DNA of 64,000 nt from UBA5314 sp035560815. GTDB lineage: Bacteria; Bacillota; Syntrophomonadia; Syntrophomonadales; Syntrophomonadaceae. Each line of letters begins with the position of its first letter. The stretch's first letter is position 1. The translations under genes and the position numbers were made by a program. The stretch covers positions 101,924 through 165,923 of the forward strand of contig DATMYR010000010.1 of the NCBI GenBank assembly GCA_035560815.1, read 5' to 3'. Shown here one piece after another: positions 33,130 through 41,759 of the stretch. The notes beneath the pieces are model-generated. The model was given only the letters and a program-made list of their open reading frames with translations, was not told where the DNA came from and ran no database searches.

Positions 33130-33888
33130 ATGTCCGACCAGTGTATTGAAGCAGGGGGGCGCAGGATCGCTGCCCTGTTCTTTATTCCCGATGATTTTCA
33201 GTACATGATGATTATTTGTCATGGCTTCCGCGGCACCAGGGTGAATGGAGGACGGATTTATCATTTCGCTTCCCAACTCAATCGGATGGGTGTGGCGGTG
33301 ACTGCTTTTGATTTTTGCGGCAGTGGCCAGAGTTCAGGAAGTTTCCAGGATATGACTTTAAGCAGTCAGGCTCATGACCTTGCTGTAGTCATAGAAACTA
33401 TAAGAAAGCGCTATCCAGTACCACAGATTCTTTTAGGCCGGAGTTTTGGAGGCAGCACTTTATTAGCGGCAAACAGTTGTACAAGAGACGCGGTTGCGCT
33501 GATATTTTGGTCAGCTCCTGTATTGCTGGAAGCGACTTTTCGTAAAGTTTTTGGAGAAGCTTATGACCAATTAGTAAATGGAAGTGATGTCTCGTTTCAG
33601 GATGAAGGAGGCCGGTTTCAAATTGGTGCCCATTTGGTACGCGATTTCGAAAAGCACTCGCTGACCGACAGCCAAAATGATGTTGATCAAATTCCGGTGT
33701 TAATCGTTCAAGGACTGCAGGATCAGATTGTGGCGCCGGAAAATGCTTTTATATTGCAGCAGTATTTCTCCAACAGCTCTTTAGAAATGGTTGAAGGAGC
33801 CGACCACCGGTTCATCGATCAGGTTGAGGTCCGAGAAAAGATCACCTTGAATTGGATAAAGCAGAACATCTTACAAACGAGGAAGTGA
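33130..33888 (+). CDS. Alpha/beta hydrolase
   Basis: This cytosolic serine hydrolase of the alpha/beta fold has 252 residues. The oxyanion region is ICHGFRGTR (~27-35). The nucleophile Ser is in GRSFGGST (~98-105), the likely acid Asp in VQGLQDQIV (~195) and the catalytic His in GADHRFID (~229). It resembles esterase/acylpeptide-hydrolase-like proteins with unknown substrate. ATG 33130 is 10 bases after the zinc-ribbon gene. Its TGA stop is in the same frame as the next gene, which has no canonical start codon. Confidence 0.85.
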   Translation: MSDQCIEAGGRRIAALFFIPDDFQYMMIICHGFRGTRVNGGRIYHFASQLNRMGVAVTAFDFCGSGQSSGSFQDMTLSSQAHDLAVVIETIRKRYPVPQILLGRSFGGSTLLAANSCTRDAVALIFWSAPVLLEATFRKVFGEAYDQLVNGSDVSFQDEGGRFQIGAHLVRDFEKHSLTDSQNDVDQIPVLIVQGLQDQIVAPENAFILQQYFSNSSLEMVEGADHRFIDQVEVREKITLNWIKQNILQTRK

Positions 33889-33894
33889 ACCAAG

Positions 33895-34494
33895 ATCGAT
33901 ATATCGCAGATCAATTCCACCGTTAACTACATAAACACTTTTGGGGTATACGGGCCGCTTGCAGCTTTTGCCCTCTTTTTCATTCAGGCCGCTTTTCCCA
34001 TATTTCCTTATGCCATCATTGCAGGAGCAGCCGGTATGGTTTTTGGGAAGTTCTGGGGATTCTGGCTGGCTTATCTGGGAGCGCTCAGCGGAGCTGTATC
34101 CTTGTTTGGCGCAACCCGGGCTTTATCCGGGGATCGAGTGGAGCGCTGGCTTTTCAAAAGGTATCACTTTGACTTGAAAGGGCTTAACCCCTGGCAGGTC
34201 TTCGGGGTCCTATTTACGGCCCGGTTGTTTCCAGTCGTGCCCACCACCATCATCAATGTCGGGTCCGCCGTGAGCGGCGTCCCTTTTCGTATATTTTTTC
34301 TATCATCGCTGTTAGGTAAGATTTTGTGGGCAGCTGTATATGTATGCCTGGGGCAGTACTTAATCCGCACGCATAATCTGGCCGGAACCCTGACTGCTGT
34401 TGGGATGATTCTTTTGGTATCCATTCTGGGCATCACGTATTTTCGCCAGCGCCTACCTATAAGAAAAATAAGTGAAAAGGTTGATAATTATTAA
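33895..34494 (+). CDS. TVP38/TMEM64-family (DedA-like) membrane protein, AUC start proposed
   Basis: This polytopic membrane protein of the VTT/SNARE-associated type has 199 residues if it starts at ATC 33895. Homology-like sequence begins before the first ATG (34036): INSTVNYINTFGVYGPLAAFALFFIQAAFP and FPYAIIAGAAGMVFG belong to TM1 and the conserved reentrant loop. The family motif continues as FTARLFPVVPTTIINVGSAVSGVPFRIFFL (core RLFPVVPTTIIN). No ATG, GTG or TTG exists in frame between the upstream TGA (33886) and 34036. GAGGAAGTGA (33879-33888) is ideally spaced for ATC 33895. Alternatives are UGA read-through from the hydrolase, since it is in the same frame, or a sequence error. Confidence 0.75.
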   Translation: MDISQINSTVNYINTFGVYGPLAAFALFFIQAAFPIFPYAIIAGAAGMVFGKFWGFWLAYLGALSGAVSLFGATRALSGDRVERWLFKRYHFDLKGLNPWQVFGVLFTARLFPVVPTTIINVGSAVSGVPFRIFFLSSLLGKILWAAVYVCLGQYLIRTHNLAGTLTAVGMILLVSILGITYFRQRLPIRKISEKVDNY

Positions 34495-34648
34495 GATTAT
34501 GTGCAATCAACCGGGTATGGTTCATTTTGACAAACTACCCGGTGGATGCTACGATATTGGGAATGTGCGTCTCCTGGAGTGGAGATCATTATCATGAAGA
34601 TATCAGGATAACTTCATTGAAAATAGAAAAACGCCGAGGTGCCAAGGA

Positions 34649-35578
34649 ATGAAGAACCCTAAATCTCTGACAAGGATAGTCCTGTATTTACTGTGCCTTA
34701 TGCTGTTGGCTGCCGCACTATTGCCTTGCACTACTATGTACAAGCGCAACTACGCTATTACAATATTGGAGTACCACAACATTGCAGCGGAAATGGTGAG
34801 CTGTGACCAGACATGGACTGTATCTGAAACAGATTTTCAGGAACAAATGGCCTATTTAAACCAGCATTGCCATGTGATTCCCCTGCGGTCTCTGTTGCAG
34901 ATGATGAGGAAGGGAACAAGGGTGCCAGAAAATACCATTGCTATCACTTTTGATGACGGGTATAGAAGCAACTACCTGTTGGCGTATCCAGTGATGGCCA
35001 GGTATCGAATTCCATCTACTATATTCATCGTGGGCAAAAATATCGAGACGGGTAGGGTGGGTGATGACCCGGCGCTGCAATGGGATGATATGCAGACCAT
35101 GTATGCTTCTGGCCTGGTTGATATTCAGTCACACAGCTATGACCTGCACCATGATTTACTGTCAGGGAAGCAAAGAATATTGGAGCCAGCCGCACTAGCC
35201 CTTGCAGCTTCTGACCAGGGGATGGAGACCCCTGCCGAAAGAGACCGCCGCGTAGAGCTAGATCTGGTCAAATCCCGCCAACAGATTGAAGAGAAACTGG
35301 GCAATAAGGTTGACATCCTGTGCTGGCCCTTTGGGGCTTTTGACCGGAACGATACGGAACTGGCCCACAAGGCCGGGTATGTTTTTGCCATGGGCAATGT
35401 TCGATACAGCAATCCCAAAACCAGCATGAGTGATATCGGCCGGGTAGTGGTGCCTGCGGGCATGAACATCACAGATTTTCGAGAACTCGTACATCCTCAT
35501 AAAATAACCTATTTTCAGGCAGTGCAAATGGATTGGATACGGATAAAATATCATGTAAACCATCTTTTCAAGAAGTAA
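34649..35578 (+). CDS. Membrane-anchored polysaccharide deacetylase
   Basis: This NodB-homology (CE4) enzyme has 309 residues with an N-terminal signal anchor (~10-30). It probably deacetylates peptidoglycan or another wall polymer on the outer face of the membrane. Motif 1 is ITFDDGYRSN (catalytic Asp and metal Asp). The metal His pair lies in SHSYDLHH (~160), motif 3 in WPFGAFDRND and a late hydrophobic motif in PKTSMSDIGR. The C-terminal ~40 residues are basic. The gene stands alone, preceded by a hairpin ACCGGGTA/TACCCGGT (34518-34551). Confidence 0.88.
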   Translation: MKNPKSLTRIVLYLLCLMLLAAALLPCTTMYKRNYAITILEYHNIAAEMVSCDQTWTVSETDFQEQMAYLNQHCHVIPLRSLLQMMRKGTRVPENTIAITFDDGYRSNYLLAYPVMARYRIPSTIFIVGKNIETGRVGDDPALQWDDMQTMYASGLVDIQSHSYDLHHDLLSGKQRILEPAALALAASDQGMETPAERDRRVELDLVKSRQQIEEKLGNKVDILCWPFGAFDRNDTELAHKAGYVFAMGNVRYSNPKTSMSDIGRVVVPAGMNITDFRELVHPHKITYFQAVQMDWIRIKYHVNHLFKK

Positions 35579-35852
35579 CCACGCATTGACTTTGGGGATG
35601 GTTTTCGGCCTTTTTCTCGTTTTCAGCATCGGGAACGAAGCCAACCGGAGGCTGTACGGTAAGCAAGTCTCCATCTCTTAAAATATGACAGGTATAGTAA
35701 TATATATATAAAACCTGGGAATCGGATGCCTAATCAAGCCTGTTTCTTGGCAAGAAAACTACGTTTGCAAAACAAATTTGTCTGTATTAAAGGAAATTGA
35801 ATAAAAATGTCGAATAAACTAACGTTATAGTTGAATATTTCAATTTATCTCC

Positions 35853-35960
35853 GAGCTGTCTTGCCTAAAGTCCTTTGATTATGGTGGGGCAGCCGATGGG
35901 TTTGCCGGGAAACAGGCAAACCTCCCGCTATTGGAAAGGAGAGCAGTTGGGGTAAGGTCT
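35853..35960 (+). ncRNA. Structured leader RNA with GAAA tetraloop and receptor-like motif
   Basis: Hairpin 1 is an 11-bp stem, GCTGTCTTGCC (35855-35865) with GGTGGGGCAGC (35883-35893). It is capped by CCTAAAG...TATGG, which matches the 11-nt GAAA-tetraloop receptor except for one extra A. Hairpin 2 is CCGAT/ATTGG (35893-35897 with 35930-35934), then GGTTTGCC/GGCAAACC (35899-35906 with 35915-35922), closed by G-GAAA-C. The two would dock side by side as in known riboswitches. A terminator follows at 35973. It precedes the SLH protein gene, so a ligand-controlled surface-protein switch is plausible. The family is not identified. Confidence 0.5.
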
Positions 35961-35972
35961 CATGCAGTCAGT

Positions 35973-36012
35973 GCCTTGCACGCCTTCTTTGGCATGCAAG
36001 GCTTATTTTTTT
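35973..36012 (+). terminator. Terminator of the structured leader upstream of the SLH gene
   Basis: GCCTTGCA-C-GCC (35973-35984) pairs with GGC-A-TGCAAGGC (35991-36002). TTATTTTTTT follows. It lies ~100 bases before the SLH gene and after the structured RNA, an attenuator arrangement. Confidence 0.8.
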
Positions 36013-36101
36013 AGGCTGCTGTTTACCGGTCGAATTAGATATATAGAGAGAGTGATCGGACAGGTATTGGGATGTAGAGGAGAAGCTTGGGGAGGATTCC
36101 G

Positions 36102-39100
36102 ATGAGAATTGAAAAAGAAAACTACAACCCGGCCAGTAGGCTGAATAATAAACTATGCTATTTTTTAATTATTTCTATTTTATCTATCGTCATGCTTATA
36201 CCAGCGCAAGGGGCGGGGTTTGCCGCAGATTCAGCTCCGCAAACAGTCGGTGATATTCAAGGCCACTGGGCGGAGAAAACCATATCCGATTTCTATCAAG
36301 CCGGGTTGGTGGGGGGCTATCCGGATGGAACTTTTAAGCCGGATGATCCGATTAGCCGGGCTGAATTTATTTGTATAACCAACCGTGTGTTTGCCTTCCA
36401 AGAAGAGTCTAACCTTCATTTTTCAGATGTAGCCTCTGGTGATTGGTTCTCTGCAGATATTCGAAAAGCAGTTGCAGCGAGCTATATATCGGGATTCCCG
36501 GATGGAAACTTTCAGCCCCAGACAAGTATAACCCGCCAGGAAGTGGCAAGTATACTGGCCACCATCAATAATCTGGATACTATCAGTGGTCAACCAGTTC
36601 TGCAAAGGTTTAACGATCGTGACGATATGGGGCAATGGGCCACAGGGTCCATCAACGCAGTCGTGACAGCAGGGTTGATGAACGGGTATCCTGATCATAC
36701 ATTCAAACCCAACCAGATCATCACCAGGGCCGAAGCCATAACAGTACTCACAGCCGCCAGAAGCACTACTACTAAGGCAGAAATAAAAATCTATAACCAG
36801 GCTGGTGTCTACGGACCCGAGTCGGGAATGGACACCTTGGATTCAAACGTCACGATTGCCACTTCCGGTGTAGTATTGCAGAACATCCTGATCAAAGGAG
36901 ATCTATTGCTTGCTGAAGGGATCGGGGACGGGCAGGTGACATTGAAAAATGTCAAGGTTGAAGGGGAGACGGCGATCAAGGGCGGGGGAGCCCATAGTAT
37001 CAACCTCGAAGACTGCACATTACCCAGTATTACGATTAGTAAAGAAGGGGTCAGAGTTGTCGCATCAGGGAACACTTCTGTGAGTCTGGTTCAGATGGAA
37101 AACGGCGCAACTTTGGTACAGACTTCAAGCAACAGTCCTGGCTTTGAATCGGTTACCATCTCCCAAATCGTTCCGCCGGGGACCACAATAAGTTTTATAG
37201 GTAATTTTACTACTGTCAATGTAGGTGCACCCAATGTCAATGTGGCAATATCCGGTGGCACCGTAGCCAATTTACAAGTTGCACAAACCGCAGCAGCAGC
37301 AAAAATCGATATAGCTGGTGATGCCAGGGTGACTCTTCTCGAACTTAATGCTGCTGCGTCAATTACGGGACAGGGACCCATCGACACTGCCAGGGTATCT
37401 GTTGATGGAATAACCATCCAACAAACACCGGCTTCCATAGAGAATCCCAATAATGTTTCAGTGACTACAGGAACAACTCCAACCACTGGTCCTGGCAGCG
37501 GAACGGGTTCTGGAAACGGCACCGCAGCTTTGAATTTACTGAGTTCAAGTCCTGCCGATGGCAGCACGGACGTATCGACCACGCCAACCATTATATTGAC
37601 TTTCGATAGAGGGGTTGTAAGAGACCATTGGGATATTAATCAGAGCTGTGTTTCGCTGAAGAATAATTCCAATCAAACCGTTGCTGCTACCGTTTACCGT
37701 GCTGTAAATTATCTAGATGATAATGAAAAAAGCAACATATATGTGCAGCCAAACGCTCCATTGACTGCCGGAGCAACCTATATGATCATCATTTCTGCAA
37801 ACCTGACAGCAAATAATGATAATACCTTGGCAACCCAAACAACGATATCCTTCACCGTCGCCAGTGGCGGAGGAGGAGGCGGCGGAGGAGGCGGGGGTGG
37901 TGCACCGTCTGCGGCTCTAACCGGTTCTGCCATTAGTGCGGCACCAACCAAAGCAGACATTATCGCAGGTGGCAAAACCATAATTATCACCGTATCCAAT
38001 GGAACGTTTGCCACCGGAATAGCATCCAACCAGGCCAAACGCGAGGCTTTACTTGATGGACTAAGCGCTGGCAGCGACGCTGTCGAATGGGCTAAGGTTA
38101 TAGCTGCTACCAAAGCAACTGGAGTAGGCGCCGTCATTCGCGACTCGGATACTCAGGTCACGATTACCCTGTCACCGACACCAGCTTATAACATCACTGC
38201 CAATCAAACCATATCATTTGGAATCCCGGCAGGATCCATCAGTGGTGTCTCCTCTACCGTAACAGCCACACCTTCATTAACTATAAGTCCGGTGTTTCTG
38301 ACTCTAAGCGGAACTGTTGTCAGTTCACCACCCACAGAATCGGATATTGTATCTGGTGGTAAGACAATAATCGTTACACTGTCCAATGGAGCCTTTGCCA
38401 CTCAGATCGCATCCAACCAGACCAAACGAGAGGCGTTACTAGATGGGCTAAGCGCCAGCAGCGAAGCAGTTGAATGGGCCAAGGTAATAGCTGCTACCAA
38501 AGCAACTGGAGTAGGAGCTGTTGTTCGGGATTCAGATACTCAGGTCACGATTACTCTATCAGCTACTGCCGGGTATAATATAACAGCGAATCAAGATGTT
38601 ACGATGATATTACCGGGGCCCGGTTCCATCAGCGGCGTTGCGGTTCCCGTGACGGCTTCTCCGACATTCACTGTCAGCAGCGGAATAACCGCAGCACTGA
38701 GCGGTACGGTCCTTACTTCAGTACCAACCGAGGCAAACGTAGTAGCCGGTGGTAAGACTGTAATTGTTACCTTATCTGCAGGAACATTCGACCCTGATAT
38801 TGCTTCTAATCAAACCAAGCGGGAAGCATTACTGGATGGTTTTTCAGCGGGAAGTGAACAACCTGAATGGGCTGAGGTCATTACTGCAACCAAGGCAGTA
38901 GGAGCTGCAGCGGTAAGCCGCGATTCTGATACCCAGGTAACCATTACTCTGGCTGCAACCGCCGGATACGACATCGGTGCGAATCAGACCATAACCCTGA
39001 CTATACCAACAGGTTCAATTAACGGGGTTGGGGCGGCCACTACAGCGTCACCGACATTTACAGTAAACGGAATAGCGACTGCTACGCTCAGTGGAACGGT

Positions 39101-39851
39101 TACAACTTCTACTGTAAAGGAGTCGAACATTGTAAATGGAGGCAAAACAGTTGTCATCAGCCTGACAGGCGGGACTTTTGATGCTGCAATCGCCTCAGAT
39201 CAAACCAAACGGGAAGCATTACTGGATGGTTTTTCAACGGGAAGTGAACAACCTGAATGGGCTGAGGTCATTACTGCCACTAAGGCAGCAGGAGTTGCAG
39301 CGGTAAGCCGCGATTCTGATACCCAGGCAACTATTACTCTGGCTGCAACCGCCGGATATGACATCAGTGCGAATCAGACCATAACCCTGACCATTCCAGT
39401 CGGTTCAATTGCTGGAGTAGCGACTGCCGTTGTGGCATCTCCCACCTTCACCATTAACAGGGAGGTAACAGCTTCTCTGGCCGGTACGGTGATAGGGGCA
39501 AACGAAACGGATATCATGACTGGCAGTCGAACCATTGAAATTACACTTACGGGAGGAATCTGGGGAGCTCAAATTGCGTCCCAACAGACTAAGCGGGAAG
39601 CATTATTGAACGGCTTATCTGCAGGAAGTGAGAATGCTGAGTGGAGCAAGGTAATCACAGCGACTAAGGCAGTTGTACCGGTGGCAGTTGTTCGGAATTC
39701 CGATACCCTGGTAACCATCACTCTGGCAGCTACTGCTGATTACAATATAGCTGGAAATCAGGACATACCTTTGATCATTCCGTCCGGCTCTATTTCCGGC
39801 TACAATACTGCTTTGACAGCCGCCCCAACCTTTACAGTAACCGCGAACTAG
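36102..39851 (+). CDS. S-layer homology protein with five tandem ~130-residue repeats
   Basis: This is a 1249-residue secreted surface protein. A signal peptide (~20-42, ends GFAADSA) is followed by three SLH domains (~48-95, ~106-155, ~168-222), which bind pyruvylated wall polymer. A beta-solenoid-like region spans ~230-450. An Ig-like Big_5 domain (SSPADGSTDVSTTPTIILTFD) occupies ~490-590, then a Gly12 linker. Five repeats (~605-1249) follow, each with SxNQTKREALLDGLSAGSE, EWAKVIAATKA and DSDTQVTITL elements. Repeats 1-2 and 3-4 are very similar at DNA level. ATG 36102 follows GGGGAGGA. It is likely an adhesin or S-layer component. Confidence 0.88.
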   Translation: MRIEKENYNPASRLNNKLCYFLIISILSIVMLIPAQGAGFAADSAPQTVGDIQGHWAEKTISDFYQAGLVGGYPDGTFKPDDPISRAEFICITNRVFAFQEESNLHFSDVASGDWFSADIRKAVAASYISGFPDGNFQPQTSITRQEVASILATINNLDTISGQPVLQRFNDRDDMGQWATGSINAVVTAGLMNGYPDHTFKPNQIITRAEAITVLTAARSTTTKAEIKIYNQAGVYGPESGMDTLDSNVTIATSGVVLQNILIKGDLLLAEGIGDGQVTLKNVKVEGETAIKGGGAHSINLEDCTLPSITISKEGVRVVASGNTSVSLVQMENGATLVQTSSNSPGFESVTISQIVPPGTTISFIGNFTTVNVGAPNVNVAISGGTVANLQVAQTAAAAKIDIAGDARVTLLELNAAASITGQGPIDTARVSVDGITIQQTPASIENPNNVSVTTGTTPTTGPGSGTGSGNGTAALNLLSSSPADGSTDVSTTPTIILTFDRGVVRDHWDINQSCVSLKNNSNQTVAATVYRAVNYLDDNEKSNIYVQPNAPLTAGATYMIIISANLTANNDNTLATQTTISFTVASGGGGGGGGGGGGAPSAALTGSAISAAPTKADIIAGGKTIIITVSNGTFATGIASNQAKREALLDGLSAGSDAVEWAKVIAATKATGVGAVIRDSDTQVTITLSPTPAYNITANQTISFGIPAGSISGVSSTVTATPSLTISPVFLTLSGTVVSSPPTESDIVSGGKTIIVTLSNGAFATQIASNQTKREALLDGLSASSEAVEWAKVIAATKATGVGAVVRDSDTQVTITLSATAGYNITANQDVTMILPGPGSISGVAVPVTASPTFTVSSGITAALSGTVLTSVPTEANVVAGGKTVIVTLSAGTFDPDIASNQTKREALLDGFSAGSEQPEWAEVITATKAVGAAAVSRDSDTQVTITLAATAGYDIGANQTITLTIPTGSINGVGAATTASPTFTVNGIATATLSGTVTTSTVKESNIVNGGKTVVISLTGGTFDAAIASDQTKREALLDGFSTGSEQPEWAEVITATKAAGVAAVSRDSDTQATITLAATAGYDISANQTITLTIPVGSIAGVATAVVASPTFTINREVTASLAGTVIGANETDIMTGSRTIEITLTGGIWGAQIASQQTKREALLNGLSAGSENAEWSKVITATKAVVPVAVVRNSDTLVTITLAATADYNIAGNQDIPLIIPSGSISGYNTALTAAPTFTVTAN

Positions 39852-39866
39852 ATTGGGGAGATTCTG

Positions 39867-40691
39867 ATGGGAAGTGATCTGGATTTAACAAAGGGGAGAG
39901 GATATCCTGTGCGGCAAGGTTACAAACGCAAGCTTTTAATATTTGTAATGATGGTATTGTTGATCTTTCAGACTCTCCCTGCCATGGCCGGGCAGGGAGA
40001 CGGATCAGGTGGGGGGCAGGATCAATCCCTGCTTCTAGTGACTTCTTCACCAGCCAACGGTGCTAAAGAGGCAGCCCTGGATACTCAGATTAAACTTACT
40101 TTTAATAAAAACGTGGTTAATATGAGCGTTCAGGCAAATAATCGGGGGTGTTTTACCCTACTAGGCGGAGGGAAAGCAGTAGCTATTACTGTAAAAATGG
40201 CTGATGATCAGGTTCAACCGGAAGGTAAGCGGGATATTATTCTGGTGCCTCAAAATCCATTAACCCCCGGAACTTCCTATAGGGTGACGATAGCATCCGG
40301 GTTACAGGCCAAGAGCGGTTCACTATTGGGACAGGCGGTCAGCTTGTCATTTACGACGATGAAGCCTCCTGGTTCCAGTGTAACTGCAAGCGACGCACCA
40401 GGGGGGGACAATCCAACAACGACAACATCGCAGACCAGCAACGATCAGAAGGAGACTGCCGAGAAAGCCATAGGCTCTCCCAACATGGACTCGGCTGCTG
40501 ATAAAACCTCGGTCCCCAAGGTTGCTGATCAAAACCAGACTGCAGAGGATCTAGTAAAAGGGAATCCGGCTGGGGCAGAACAGACTCCTTTAAACACAAG
40601 AAATGGCAATCAAGGACCGATCATCGGATTGTTGGGTCTGGCCTTCCTTGCTTGTGTAATAATATATGTGATAAAAGGACGCGGAAAATAA
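39867..40691 (+). CDS. Secreted Ig-like (Big_5) protein with C-terminal TM anchor
   Basis: The 274 residues have a signal peptide with cleavage near AMAGQGD. An Ig-like Big_5 domain (~55-165) contains LLVTSSPANGAKEAALDTQIKLTFNKNV (core SSPANG...LTFNKNV) and LTPGTSYRVTIASGLQAKSG. It is followed by a Thr/Ser/Asp/Gln-rich linker and a C-terminal TM helix (IIGLLGLAFLACVIIYVI) with a short basic tail. It follows the SLH gene by 15 bases and shares its Big_5 module. Together with the ABC transporter that follows, it may belong to a surface uptake unit; this is inference. Confidence 0.75.
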   Translation: MGSDLDLTKGRGYPVRQGYKRKLLIFVMMVLLIFQTLPAMAGQGDGSGGGQDQSLLLVTSSPANGAKEAALDTQIKLTFNKNVVNMSVQANNRGCFTLLGGGKAVAITVKMADDQVQPEGKRDIILVPQNPLTPGTSYRVTIASGLQAKSGSLLGQAVSLSFTTMKPPGSSVTASDAPGGDNPTTTTSQTSNDQKETAEKAIGSPNMDSAADKTSVPKVADQNQTAEDLVKGNPAGAEQTPLNTRNGNQGPIIGLLGLAFLACVIIYVIKGRGK

Positions 40692-40742
40692 GCGCGGTTA
40701 AGCACTGCATGCAGGGATGGCCGGCAGCTATTTAGGAGTGAT

Positions 40743-41759
40743 ATTACGAAAAGAAAAGCGATATATATTCTACTGGCTGTAGCGCCGCTTCTGTGCATGT
40801 TCGTATCCTTGTTTATTGGCCGCTACCCCCTGTCTTTTCAATCCGTGGTGGATGTGCTGTGGTATAAGCTTATGTTAAGCAGTTCAGGTACTCCTGAGTT
40901 ATCCCAGACCCTGGTTTGGGATATCCGCCTGCCTCGGGTGATTTTGGGTGCATTGGTGGGCGGGTGTTTGGCTGTCAGTGGGGCTGCTTTCCAGGGGTTG
41001 TTTCGCAACCCCCTGGTTAGCTCAGGCATATTAGGGGTAAGCTCTGGGGCCGGCTTTGGAGCCGCCCTGGCGATTATTCTATTTCATGGCCAGACTCTGG
41101 CAGTCTACAGTTTCGCCTTTGCGTTTGCTTTGCTGGCGGTGTTATTAACTTATCTTATCGGTCGGGTTTATGACACTACCCCGACCATTATGCTGGTTTT
41201 GGGAGGCACCATTGTTTCCTCGGTGTTTGCGGCCCTAATATCCTTTGCCAAGTATATGGCTGACCCCTACCAGGAGCTGCCCAGCATTGTATTCTGGCTG
41301 ATGGGTAGTCTGGCCACAGCCAGCTATCGAGATATTTTCATAGCTGGGATTCCAATGCTGATTGGAATTGCCGGATTGATCGGCATTAAATGGAGAATTA
41401 ATGTCCTATCCATGGGGGACCGGGAAGCCCATGCCCTGGGAGTCAACCTGCTGATTGATAAGAGCCTGGTGATTGTCTGTGCGACCCTGGCCACAGCCGG
41501 GGCGGTATGTGTTAGTGGAATTATCGGATGGGTGGGGCTGATCATCCCCCACATTTGCCGTATGATGGTAGGCAACGACAACCGGGTTTTGATCCCGGCC
41601 AGCCTTTCTCTGGGGGCCTGTTTTATCGTTCTTGTGGACGATGTGGGTAGAGTGATCTCAGGATCAGAAATGCCGCTGGGGATATTGACGGCTCTCATTG
41701 GGGCGCCTTTCTTTGTCTGGCTTTTGAAGAAAACCAGGGGAGGAGGCTGGTCGGATTGA
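40743..41759 (+). CDS. FecCD-family ABC transporter permease, AUU start proposed
   Basis: This is the membrane permease of a siderophore/cobalamin/metal-type importer, 338 residues with about ten TM helices. Signatures are IRLPRVILGALVGGCLAVSGAAFQGLFRNPLVSSGILGVSSGAGFGA (core GAAFQGLFRNPL) and a C-terminal GLIIPHICRMMVG. The first ATG (40797) would delete the start of TM1. The frame is open upstream with no ATG, GTG or TTG back to the preceding stop (40689). AGGAG (40734-40738) lies just before ATT 40743, giving TKRKAIYILLAVAPLLCMFVSLF, a natural first helix. The stop overlaps the ATPase start. Confidence 0.85.
   Translation: MTKRKAIYILLAVAPLLCMFVSLFIGRYPLSFQSVVDVLWYKLMLSSSGTPELSQTLVWDIRLPRVILGALVGGCLAVSGAAFQGLFRNPLVSSGILGVSSGAGFGAALAIILFHGQTLAVYSFAFAFALLAVLLTYLIGRVYDTTPTIMLVLGGTIVSSVFAALISFAKYMADPYQELPSIVFWLMGSLATASYRDIFIAGIPMLIGIAGLIGIKWRINVLSMGDREAHALGVNLLIDKSLVIVCATLATAGAVCVSGIIGWVGLIIPHICRMMVGNDNRVLIPASLSLGACFIVLVDDVGRVISGSEMPLGILTALIGAPFFVWLLKKTRGGGWSD

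Noticed and set aside
33886..33888. UGA as selenocysteine codon between the hydrolase and the TVP38-type gene
   Set aside because: No SECIS-like hairpin is evident directly after the codon and neither family carries Sec here; a non-AUG start is simpler.
35598..35681. Short membrane ORF MVFGLFLVFSIGNEANRRLYG
   Set aside because: It looks like a tiny membrane protein but has no ribosome site and only 27 codons; support is insufficient.
35853..35960. Standard class I c-di-GMP riboswitch
   Set aside because: The conserved 5' half (CGCAAAGC and a preceding GNRA hairpin) is missing; the hairpins occur in reverse order. Kept as an unclassified RNA.
37865..37905. GGAGGC-rich stretch as a regulatory or misassembled repeat
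   Set aside because: It is in frame and encodes a poly-Gly linker between domains of the SLH protein.
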